Source: Cerioporus squamosus
Lineage: Eukaryota; Basidiomycota; Agaricomycetes; Polyporales; Polyporaceae
DNA: 12,743 nt
Assembly (NCBI GenBank): GCA_022592435.1
Contig: JABYQS010000812.1
Span: forward strand, 1 to 12,743
Direction: 5' to 3'
Part shown: piece after piece, positions 1-6,368 of the stretch
Layout: each line of letters opens with the position of its first letter
Numbering within the stretch: position 1 is the first letter of the stretch
Program-made: the position numbers and the translations under genes
The notes under the pieces: generated by a model
What the model saw: the letters and a program-made list of their open reading frames with translations, nothing else
What the model was told of the DNA's origin: nothing
The model's database searches: none

Positions 1-437
1 ACGAGCCACCGCTTCGCTTGCGAGACGGCCATGGAGTTGCATTTTAGCCTTTGCAGCGGGCGATTCGGAAAAGTTGTGGCTTTGCGTCGACCGGCCCAGC
101 CCGCCCTCGCTTGTCGCGTAGGTACGCATGCGCATCGCATGGTCGAGCGGCTCGCAAGTGGTGGTCGACCGGTCGACCAGACTCGACCGTCGACGGACCA
201 CGGTCCCTCGCCCGGCCCGCCGCACAAGACGACAGTCGGACGGTCACGGTGGCGCACACTTGTGCCACGCATGCTTGCAGTAAGTAACGAGTACAGGTAC
301 TCAGCCAATCGCCATGGGCGGGAGAGAGGATGCCTGCAACACGGGTAGCACGGGCACGGACTCTCCGGAGCCTCAGCGAGGGAGTCGGACATCACGCGCA
401 CGATTCTGTCTAGTGTTGCCGCCAGCTGCAAGCCAGC
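1..437. other. No assignable gene; weak open frames
   Basis: Two plus-strand frames stay open here: one from an ATG at 31 (105 codons) and an overlapping one from about 51. Both are rich in Arg, Pro and Ala and resemble no family I know. A good splice donor (GCA|GTAAGT, intron base 1 at 280) would sit at the end of both frames, so part of an upstream gene may end or splice here, but I could not find one consistent acceptor. A further ATG at 314 has a good context (CGCCATGGG) and opens 110 codons, also unrecognised. The stretch also holds a long palindrome, listed separately. Confidence 0.3.
162..179. repeat. 18-bp perfect palindrome
   Basis: TGGTCGACCGGTCGACCA equals its own reverse complement over all 18 bases. 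It is made of two GGTCGACC units back to back and is followed by further GTCGAC copies up to about 196. It could extrude as a cruciform or bind a dimeric protein, but no function is shown. Confidence 0.8.
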
Positions 438-719
438 TTGAACTTACTTGGTCCGACTGGTTCTCACGGCGAACTTATCAAAACTGGACGCATTTGGGCA
501 GCTTGCCAGTTGCTGACTCATATTATCCACGAATCCCATTGGCTGAACAATCGTCTCGCCGAAAGCAGGCATCCCGACGTCATAGCCCGCGTAGATTCGC
601 TCGTCCACCGTATCTGTTCACAAACCACCTCGCTCGCACAATGTAGACTCACTTGCTACCTTCAAAGTATCTATTTGGCCTTGAAATCGTTCGATGTTTC
701 ATTGGGGCTCGCCTACTAG
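438..719 (+). CDS. Possible exon of an unrecognised protein
   Basis: A 93-codon frame is open from a TTG-initial position to a TAG at 717. Its translation has the mixed polar and aliphatic make-up of a real helical protein (for example the stretches RIWAACQLL and RHPDVIARVDSLVHRI), unlike the Arg/Pro-rich shadow frames around it. There is no in-frame ATG at the 5' side, so an upstream exon would be needed; a TCTAG at about 407-411 could act as an acceptor. It lies upstream of the hAT remnant on the same strand and could be unrelated flanking sequence or a decayed upstream part of that transposon. I do not recognise the family. The overlapping frame 314-646 is a competing reading. Confidence 0.22.
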   Translation: MNLLGPTGSHGELIKTGRIWAACQLLTHIIHESHWLNNRLAESRHPDVIARVDSLVHRICSQTTSLAQCRLTCYLQSIYLALKSFDVSLGLAY

Positions 720-896
720 CTCGCCTATTAGCGTCTCCACCGGCAGCAGCCCGCCTCCCGCCCCAAGCCCGCCCTCGATGCCCGCCGCACTCTCTTTGGC
801 TGGAGGCCGAGTTGGAAGCGAGTATGGTTCGATGTGCGACATTTTTGAGGGCAATGTACGCTGTTGTATAAAAGTACGAAGGGAGGCTTGAGCTGA
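720..896. other. Spacer upstream of the hAT fragment
   Basis: I see no convincing gene. A TATAAAA box-like string lies at 867-873. Short peptides just before it (about 809-870) are compatible with a decayed hAT upstream region, but stops interrupt all frames before 897. No hAT terminal inverted repeat or 8-bp target duplication could be found on this side. Confidence 0.3.
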
Positions 897-1473
897 GGAG
901 CACAGACTTCTACTCCTGTCAACTTGACACCTCCCTCGCTGCTCTCTCCCGATGAGATCCAGAAGTGCGAAGAAGCTGCGCGACATTCGGACCGCATGAC
1001 CGCCGAGCATGAGCTCCAGCGGTATATCGATCAAGGTACAATTGACATGGACTCGGACGAGGGGCAAGACCTCGATCTCGTCTTCCATTGGGAGGTATGG
1101 CATTCAACGCTTCTATCACGTCAACTACGTAGCTGAATCTTGTCTCTTAGTGCCATGAGAAGGTCTATCCCCTCCTATTCTCGGTTGCTCTCGACGTTCT
1201 TCCAGCTCAGGCGTCTTCTGTCCCTTGTGAGGAGGTGTTCTCCTCGAGCAAGGAGACGATCACCCAACGCCGCACCAAGATGTCTCCGGACCTGCTTTCG
1301 GAGCTCCAGCTGCTCAAGTTCTCGTATAAGCAGGATAGGCTCTCATCACATCATCCTTGGTTGCGGATGAGAAGGACTACGCTATTGAGGGAAAGGTTAC
1401 TGATACTGCAGTGCGTGAGCTGCTGAAGGCTGGAAAGTACGAGGAACTCGAGGAACTATTAAGAAATGAGTAG
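897..1473 (+). pseudogene. hAT-family transposase, C-terminal remnant
   Basis: This is the tail of a hAT-superfamily DNA transposase, including the C-terminal dimerisation domain. Exon 1 (897-1094) gives an acidic linker; a 56-nt intron (1095-1150, GTATGG...CTCTTAG) follows; exon 2 starts at 1151. Together they give the domain hallmark: LPAQASSVPCEEVFSSS, then RRTKMSP and LQLLKFSYK. Fungal hAT proteins end with a short acidic tail, and such a tail (DEKDYAIEGKV... to ELLRNE) is present at 1366-1470 with a TAG at 1471, but in another frame. The reading frame therefore slips at about 1340-1350. The usual CER before the Phe is CEE here. The RNase H-like catalytic domain and the zinc finger are absent upstream, so the copy is truncated and dead. 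Family assignment is from motif memory; the broken frame is seen directly. Confidence 0.85.
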
Positions 1474-1538
1474 TTCTATTGTATCCTGGCCTACATATCC
1501 TCTCGAGCCTTCATTATAATACAAAGTACAACCTGCTC

Positions 1539-1750
1539 ATGGCGGTCATCGTTCCTCCTTCCCCCCCTCGAACTGCCGGCGTCCGACTCCTCCTAATACG
1601 GCAATTCGAGCAAGCCGAGCTGGCGCGCTTGCTTGTCGCAGCTTGCGCGGCAAGCCCATCACAAGCTGGCCAGCTTGCAAGGTAAGCGGCTTAGCTTGCG
1701 GCAACACTAATTCTGTCACTTGCAGGTCTCGCTCGCTTACGCTCGGGTAA
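1539..1750 (+). CDS. Small spliced ORF, 55 aa, function unknown
   Basis: An ATG at 1539 opens a frame that ends at a clear intron: donor CAAG|GTAAGC (intron from 1682), a CACTAAT branch-like string at about 1704-1710, and acceptor TTGCAG ending at 1725 (44 nt). Splicing 1539-1681 to 1726-1750 keeps frame and ends at TAA 1748-1750. The predicted peptide is short and Ala/Leu-rich with no recognised motif. Part of exon 1 is the CAAGC/GCTTG-rich palindromic stretch, so this may be repeat DNA with a chance intron-like string. The intron signals are better than the coding evidence. Confidence 0.22.
1606..1705. repeat. CAAGC/GCTTG-rich inverted repeats
   Basis: CAAGC or its complement GCTTG recurs about nine times in roughly 100 bases in alternating orientation. 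It includes a perfect 16-bp palindrome at 1662-1677 (CAAGCTGGCCAGCTTG). The stretch could fold into several alternative hairpins. It may be a decayed inverted-repeat element; no target duplication was recognised. Confidence 0.6.
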
Positions 1751-2599
1751 CAGACAACACTTAACAAAATCTCAACGGCGAACGCTCATCTCGCATCTTG
1801 CCAACGGCTAACGGACCCTGCAGGACACACCCGCGGATTCACAAGCCACGAGCCCCCACGAGCCCACGGAGAGGCGGCCGGGAGGTTTCTTGACTAACGG
1901 CCGCCAGAGTGCACCGTGCGCGCGGAGGCATAACCCATGGCCAGATCGGGGTACCTTGTGGCTTGCTGCCATGCCAGGACGACCGTCGACAGCTGCTTGG
2001 TTAGTGCTTTGTTACTGAACTCAACGGCTGCTCTGTGCATATGCTCGAGGAGCCTGGAGCCGACGTCAGTCAGACTACTTACCGAGCTTGGTTGAAGACT
2101 CAGTACACCGTCCTGGAGTCGAGCCGCAGATCCTGACCCGCCCAACTCCCATGGTCAAGGACAAGTGCTCCGTAACTCCGTCATACGCAACGCAAAGGAC
2201 ATCGATAAGTATGCACCCCGCAATACGCACCCCACACCAGCACAGCGCGCGCCGTGTGCGCACAGTGGCTCCCTCGCGCGTAACGTTGGAGACAGCGCTG
2301 GGTCATGAGACGTCGCCGCCGCGGCCCGCCTACCTCTGAGGCTCTGCCTACCTGCGTCCACAAACACGCGCGAAACACGACCGCCTCCGCTCGTTGATGT
2401 GCTAACGCGTCCCTCCGGGGTACGTACTGTACGCTAGCAGCACCTTGACGCACTAGGGCGTATCGAACACATGGGCACGGGCAGCAGCTACCTAGCACCT
2501 AGCTATAGCTAGCACCCACCTAGTGCCCAGGAAGGTAAGTACGGCTCTTCTCACCTGTGTACCCGCACTTACGCGTCCACGACTGTCATTCTCTCGCAG
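1751..2599. other. Non-coding stretch with a CTAG-rich palindrome
   Basis: I see no supportable gene in about 850 bases; the frames that are open on either strand are short and overlapping. CTAG tetramers cluster at 2491-2524 around a 14-bp perfect palindrome at 2499-2512 (CTAGCTATAGCTAG). An intron-like string lies at 2535-2599: donor AAG|GTAAGT, a CTTAC branch-like string and acceptor TCGCAG. It would lead into the exon candidate that starts at 2600, but no open 5' exon in the right phase precedes it. Confidence 0.4.
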
Positions 2600-2813
2600 C
2601 GATAGGGCATTGGCCGCTAGTAGTAGTACCGTCGGCATCTGCCACTCTACAAATACGACAGAGCCCGAGCGGGACGCAGGACGCGGGGATCCGAACGCGG
2701 CGCTCGATGCCGTACTTATGCGTACGCCCAAACATACGCTTATGTTACTGTATGACCATGCATGCAACCGCTCCCGAGCGGAACTTGCCACGCGCGGCCC
2801 TGCCAGGTTGTAG
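2600..2813 (+). CDS. Possible 3' exon of an unrecognised gene
   Basis: After a strong acceptor (CTCTCGCAG ending at 2599) one frame stays open for about 71 codons to a TAG at 2811-2813. The product is polar with Thr/Glu/Arg-rich and aliphatic patches (for example TNTTEPERDAGRG and KHTLMLLYDHAC) and has no known motif. The expected upstream exon (two leftover bases) meets an in-frame TAG only a few codons before the donor, so the model is incomplete or the gene is broken. It lies about 170 bp left of the transposon insertion, so it could be the 3' end of a neighbouring gene. Confidence 0.22.
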
Positions 2814-2978
2814 TAGTGCACCGCGACTAAGCCTGGAGAGGGTCGCACCGCGCACCGTGCACTACCGACGCCGTGACAGTGTATGCTTCGCGCGTTCGCG
2901 CCGTGGGACGTGCTCGCGGCCATCACGCATCAGTCCTCCAGCTGCACAGGACCGACGGAATACGGCGGGCGGACGGCC

Positions 2979-2981
2979 AAT
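2979..2981. repeat. Target-site duplication AAT, left copy
   Basis: AAT lies directly before the left terminal inverted repeat, and the same three bases follow the right one at 5000-5002. Three-base duplications are the norm for CACTA-superfamily insertions. Confidence 0.7.
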
Positions 2982-3006
2982 CACTGGGTTTTGCCACCCC
3001 CTGGTT
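2982..3006 (+). repeat. Left terminal inverted repeat, 25 bp
   Basis: It begins CACTGGGTTTTGCCACC and is the exact reverse complement of 4975-4999 over 25 of 25 bases. Further in, similarity is weak but present (GCATAAGACG on the left against GCGCAAGGACG read inward from the right). Confidence 0.9.
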
Positions 3007-3255
3007 CAGATGCCAGCATAAGACGTAGTTATAGTCAGTATAGGGTAGTTGAGCCCCGCCAATAGACTACCGATTTCGGAGTTCGAACCAGTCGGAATTC
3101 GCTTGACGCCTTGACGGGGTCACATGCTCGACGCGTCCACGTCCTTCGGCCTGGGACGACGCGTAAGTAAACGCGTATTCTCCTTCTATCTACACCTGGT
3201 TGAACCTCCACTCCCCCTGTATATCGTGTTGAGTACTCTGCTTTGTCTTGAACCC
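3007..3255. other. Left subterminal region of the element
   Basis: No gene is seen. Three ACGCGT hexamers lie within 46 bases at 3131-3136, 3159-3164 and 3171-3176. CACTA elements in plants carry repeated subterminal motifs bound by an accessory protein, so this cluster may play that part. ACGCGT is also the core of the yeast MCB cell-cycle box, an alternative reading that I cannot test here. Confidence 0.4.
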
Positions 3256-3714
3256 TCAAACGCGGTAGGTACTCGCAAGCAGGGCTGAGGGTTCTATCAG
3301 CTGACGACTATTTACTAGGAGACCTCCCAGCCTGACCCGGGGTGCGCTTTCCCTCTCACCACCACATGCAAGCGCTTCCCCCTCCTCCACGCCGTCCTCG
3401 CGATGCTCGCTGCAACACACTCTGTACATGCCGTCAAACCTGTCTGAAGGCCCACCCCGGCGGCCAGTGGATTCCGGTAAGCACGGCGAACAATTATCGA
3501 AGGCAGGAGACTCTGGGAGGGCATACAGCGTACCGGCGTGGAAGGGGAGGGAGGGGAGGGAAGGGCATGGCGGAAGGGTCCAGGCTGGCTGTGGATATGG
3601 GCAGAGGAGGAGGAGTTGCGCGAGGAGGGAACTTGTCGAGAGGTGCAGGTCGCGGTGGGTTGGCCCGGGTGCCGTCAAAGCGTGCGCGAACACCGTCCCC
3701 ACCTCCTTCGTCAT
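3256..3714 (-). CDS. Open frame of 152 codons downstream of the RS gene
   Basis: An ATG at 3714 opens 152 codons on the same strand as the RS-protein gene, just after its predicted stop at 3731. The first half is Pro/Leu/Ser-rich (partly dictated by C-rich repeats opposite the G-rich run at 3544-3565). The second half is mixed and charged (for example EHREDGVEEGEALACGGERE). I recognise no domain. It could be a second gene of the element, a 3' exon reached by another acceptor (GACGAAG, keeping phase 0), or chance. A second frame directly after the TAA at 3731-3733 is also open for 78 codons and Pro-rich, so the stop choice for the RS gene deserves checking. Confidence 0.2.
   Translation of the reverse strand: MTKEVGTVFAHALTAPGPTHRDLHLSTSSLLAQLLLLCPYPQPAWTLPPCPSLPSLPFHAGTLYALPESPAFDNCSPCLPESTGRRGGPSDRFDGMYRVCCSEHREDGVEEGEALACGGERESAPRVRLGGLLVNSRQLIEPSALLASTYRV
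3544..3565 (+). repeat. Potential G-quadruplex run inside the element
   Basis: Five runs of three or four G are separated by one or two A bases (GGGGAGGGAGGGGAGGGAAG and onward), which fits the four-stranded G-quadruplex pattern on the plus strand. It lies downstream of the RS gene's predicted stop, on the strand opposite its mRNA. Confidence 0.6.
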
Positions 3715-3730
3715 CGTTTATCGACACCGG

Positions 3731-4578
3731 TTACATCGCGGAGGCTGACTTGACGGTGTTCTAGTATGGGAAGCAGACAACGTGAGTGCGCGCATAGCAT
3801 GCATATATATGGGACTGACCCGGATCTTCACACGTGCGACAACCTGTGCGTTGTCTAATTCATTCATCTTCTTCTTGTACAGGTCTGATGGATCCGAGTC
3901 GTCCTTGGGTGCGTTTGGATCGGGACAGAACCACCGAGCACGAGCATCCTCGTTGGTTGAGTCGTCGGTCTCCGTGCGGGCCAGTCGGCGCCGCAACCCA
4001 CCCCGTGCAGCATACAGCGCAGGCCGGCGGCCTCTCACACGACCTGGGCTGGCTGCTTCCTGCGGTGACGTGCCAGGCCTGGGCTCTTGAGCCAGAGCTG
4101 GATCAATCGGAGGCTCTTCAACGCGCCTGCGCCGGGGAGAACGGCTGCGCTCCCTGGATCGACTGAGTAAAACAGGTGAGTATATGCATTTTCAATGTCA
4201 GCACATGTGCTTACCTGCGAGAACGCGATGCTTCTGGTCTGCCTCCGGACGTTCTCGAGCGAGGCTGACCCTGGTTATCTGGCTCCCTGCTTGAGAAAGG
4301 TGGTCTGGTGAGTGCATATACCCAGCATCTGTCAAGGTAACTGACCTGCTCCGGCGTCCACCCCCAGCTCCTCCTTCCCCCGTGCCGGAACGTCCGTGCT
4401 CACGAGGGTATGGGTCTCCGCTTGGCGGTGGCATCCCCGTTTGGGTAGGCTGGTGAGTACGTGCCTGCTGCAACCGTGCAGCATAGTCACTGATTATCTC
4501 AGCTCGGGCTGCAGCTGGCAAGACCGCCCATGCACGGCGTATACTATCGTCGGTGATGCTTTCCGGGCACTCATCCAT
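3731..4578 (-). CDS. RS-domain protein, 225 aa, four exons, carried by the element
   Basis: The model joins 4578-4346, 4286-4215, 4162-3820 and 3760-3731. All junctions keep one frame from an ATG in near-ideal context (CCCACCATGG) to TAA 3731-3733. Introns are 59, 52 and 59 nt with donors GTCAGT, GTAAGC and GTCAGT, each with an ACTCAC branch-like string; the first acceptor is a tandem AAGCAG, so one Ser may be optional. The protein has an acidic start, a likely helix at about 12-40, a Gly/Pro-rich linker, an RS tract at about 98-115 (SRSRSRSRERSRSPRRRR), a basic Arg-rich patch at about 140-165, an acidic patch, then a Lys-rich helix near 194-216. RS tracts are typical of splicing factors and other nuclear RNA-associated proteins, but there is no RRM domain. 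Its role is unknown: it could be an element-encoded accessory protein or a captured host gene. The plus-strand frames here are antisense shadows. Confidence 0.65.
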
Positions 4579-4974
4579 GGTGGGAGGTGGGAGGTGGGTG
4601 AGGGGGACGAGGAGGACGAAGAGGGCGAGCCCGAGCACAGTCGAGCGCTTCCGCGACGCGTCCAGGACGCGTCGAGTCACGTGTATTTGGCGGCGAAATT
4701 ATGTCATACTTCCATCTCCTACATGGCTGTCTACTACCCCGTTCACTACGACGATGACTTCGAACTCGTTGCGACACCAACTGAGCACCGTGGTCGAACA
4801 TCAAGCCATCCTGTTCGTTTGCATTTCGACTCTACCTCCTACTTGAACCTCGACTCTATCTCGCGCTTGTTTTCGGTTACATCTATTCCGACCGATTGGA
4901 GCCTCGGAGCCGATCTAGGCCTTGGCCCCGGACCATCCCCCGCGCTCAAGCGTCCTTGCGCCAGCTTGACCGTA
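4579..4974 (-). promoter_or_regulatory. Leader and presumed promoter of the RS gene
   Basis: This is the DNA between the right terminal repeat and the RS-gene ATG. Read on the minus strand it ends in a CT-rich leader with three ACCTCCC/ACCCACC-type units directly before the ATG; CT-rich stretches near starts are common in fungal promoters. The plus strand of the same bases (4582-4606) has four G runs and could form a G-quadruplex. No clear TATA box is seen. A promoter role is inferred from position only. Confidence 0.4.
4654..4674. repeat. 21-bp palindrome with two ACGCGT hexamers
   Basis: CGACGCGTCC and GGACGCGTCG face each other around a central A. Each arm holds the same ACGCGT hexamer that clusters near the left end of the element (3131-3176). 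It lies about 325 bp inside the right end and about 75 bp upstream of the RS-gene start, so it could serve transposition or transcription. Confidence 0.75.
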
Positions 4975-4999
4975 AACCAGGGGGTGGCAAAACCCAGTG
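4975..4999 (-). repeat. Right terminal inverted repeat, 25 bp
   Basis: It ends AAACCCAGTG and matches the left repeat exactly in inverse orientation. Because it is open in two frames on each strand, its translation gives peptides such as GFCHPLV and WVLPPPG at both ends; these are by-products of the repeat, not protein motifs. Confidence 0.9.
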
Positions 5000-5002
5000 A
5001 AT
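5000..5002. repeat. Target-site duplication AAT, right copy
   Basis: AAT follows the right terminal repeat and repeats 2979-2981. Removing the element plus one copy would restore a simple GGCCAATGCC junction. Confidence 0.7.
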
Positions 5003-5005
5003 GCC

Positions 5006-5289
5006 ATGTGCGGACTGCTCATGGAGCCGCCTTCTCGAGCGGGATCGTCCCGTGTACATAGGCGTCGGCGCCGCCGGGAGGTTTGTTCCAAGGAGGTACT
5101 TAGGAAGGAAGGAAGAGACTTGGATGTGCATCCGATCGCGAGAAGCAGGAACTCGAAGGTACACTTACTTACCCCCCCTACGTTCGTCCTTCGCGCCCGT
5201 GAGGACATGTTGCTGGATTTTGCTGACTTAACTTACTCATCCAGGATTCTACGCCGAGCGCACATGCAGAAACACCCACGACGTCCTGA
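5006..5289 (+). CDS. Small spliced ORF, 65 aa, Arg-rich, unknown
   Basis: An ATG at 5006, only six bases outside the right end of the element, opens 51 codons with an Arg-rich run (RRRRRRE) and a charged stretch. The exon ends at AAG|GTACAC (intron 5159-5244, 86 nt, with CTGAC and TTAAC branch-like strings and acceptor TCATCCAG). The next exon continues in phase with a Ser/Thr/Pro-rich tail (DSTPSAHAETPTTS) to TGA 5287-5289. Nothing identifies a function. An unspliced reading of the first frame runs on to 5641 (214 codons) and competes with this model. If the gene started further left, the transposon would have interrupted it. Confidence 0.25.
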
Positions 5290-5687
5290 TAACTTGAAGC
5301 TGCGATTGACAAGCCTCGAAGACCCGCAAACGCAAGTGGTTCTATCCGACTCGGAGCTGTCGAGGAATACAAATCGCCGACCGCTGCGCGCGACGCCTGA
5401 CAAACGCTGTCCGACGCTTGGGCCCTGCTGGTACGTCCACCTTCCTGCTCCGTCACCTCCTCCGAGCGCACGCCGCACAGGGCCGGTCGCTGATTGCGGC
5501 AGCCAGAGCGAGAGACATGCAGGAACGTGTACGTGTAGTACGTGTACGTCCATGTCAACGGCACTACACAGCAGTCTGGAGAACGCCCCATGTTCCGCCG
5601 GCGAGCGCGACGTGCTGCTCGCTTCCCCCGCACTGCGCTAGACTCCTTGTGTATGTCCATCTACTGAACTAGTACAGCACAGTACTG
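5290..5687. other. No assignable gene; ACGTGTAC-type repeats
   Basis: Frames are open on both strands (for example plus to 5641 and minus 5660-5178), but none has recognisable features. A short run of overlapping ACGTGT/TACGTG units lies at 5523-5552 and reads nearly the same on both strands. An intron-like pair (GTACGTCC at 5430, CGCACAG near 5480) is present but could not be fitted to a convincing frame. Confidence 0.3.
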
Positions 5688-6104
5688 TCAGGAGATGTGG
5701 CCATAGCCTTGTTCGGACGCGACCGCCCATTGGCCCGCGCCCCACATCGCCACCGCGCATCGTTTGGCGAGCTCTCCCTGTGCGGGTTTGGGCGTGCCTG
5801 TCAGTGTGGGGGCGTCGCTCGGTCGCTCGCTGTCAGCAGCATCTGCAGGTGGACTCCGATATGGTCCGGGCCGTGCTGGCGTGTCATGCACAGGGCCTAT
5901 CTGCGGGCTACGGGTTTGGTGGCAGACCTCCCTACTGGGCGCAGGACCAAGTGCTCGCAGGTGCGCACTCGGCGGACTGCACATCTGCAGAGGTGCTGAT
6001 CGAGCTTCTATCCCCAGGAACGCGAATGGCACCCAGAGAACGAGCGCAAGCCGAGCCCGCCGACCCCCGTAGAGGGAGGACAGCTGCCGGCAACCAAAGC
6101 GCAT
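5688..6104 (-). CDS. Unassigned 138-codon frame with a hydrophobic start
   Basis: An ATG at 6104 opens 138 codons to TGA at 5688. Residues about 15-35 (ARLALVLWVPFAFLGIEA, preceded by basic residues) look like a signal peptide or a single membrane segment; the rest is Pro/Ala-rich and polar. An overlapping plus-strand frame (5780-6106) is equally open and also plausible, ending in a polar tail before TGA 6104-6106. I could not decide between the strands. No family is recognised. Confidence 0.2.
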   Translation of the reverse strand: MRFGCRQLSSLYGGRRARLALVLWVPFAFLGIEARSAPLQMCSPPSAHLRALGPAPSREVCHQTRSPQIGPVHDTPARPGPYRSPPADAADSERPSDAPTLTGTPKPAQGELAKRCAVAMWGAGQWAVASEQGYGHIS

Positions 6105-6368
6105 GACGCACCACCGCCGCGGACAGAAGCAGGGCCAGTGTACTCAGCAGGGGCGGCCGCAGGACGGGAGGCGAGCAGGACCGGCCGCATGCGTGTCCGC
6201 TCCCGAACGCTGCCCGACACGCTCTGAACGAGAAGCGGAGGGCCTGCGCCGCGACGCCTAGGCCGGCGACCTGCGTCGCGAAAGGCATCCCGCCTGCTGT
6301 GTTAGTTGCATCCCGGCCTCCTATCGGCATCGCTGCCTGCCGTGCTTCGGCCACTCAGCGTATACCAC

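Larger units (their letters stand above)
2982..4999. mobile_element. CACTA-like DNA transposon, non-autonomous, 2018 bp
   Basis: The unit is bounded by perfect 25-bp terminal inverted repeats that start CACTG and end CAGTG, and it is flanked on both sides by AAT. Ends of the CACTA/CACTG type with a 3-bp duplication define the CACTA (EnSpm/CMC) superfamily of cut-and-paste elements. I see no DDE transposase in the interior on either strand, so it is probably mobilised in trans. Instead the minus strand carries a four-exon gene for an RS-domain protein that starts about 420 bp inside the right end. The undamaged repeats and the matching duplication suggest a recent insertion. PIF/Harbinger elements also make 3-bp duplications, but they prefer TWA targets and have different ends; fungal KDZ elements remain possible. 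The element boundaries are directly visible, while the superfamily is inferred. Confidence 0.8.

Noticed and set aside
3060..3110. GTTCGAACC, like a tRNA T-loop
   Set aside because: The flanking bases do not form the T-stem, and no anticodon or acceptor arm can be folded on either strand.
3342..3764. Plus-strand Gly/Arg-rich frame (RGG-like, with KRARTPSPPP)
   Set aside because: It is low-complexity translation of the G-rich run and lies opposite the minus-strand frames of the element. Its possible splice continuation reads antisense to RS-gene exon 3.
2982..4999. PIF/Harbinger assignment
   Set aside because: The 3-bp duplication would fit, but Harbinger targets are usually TWA and the ends do not begin CACTG. 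The CACTA type explains both ends and duplication better.
4396..5061. Plus-strand open frame of 221 codons
   Set aside because: It runs antisense to exon 1 and the leader of the RS gene and ends beyond the right terminal repeat. The minus strand has consistent introns and an RS tract there, so this is a shadow frame.
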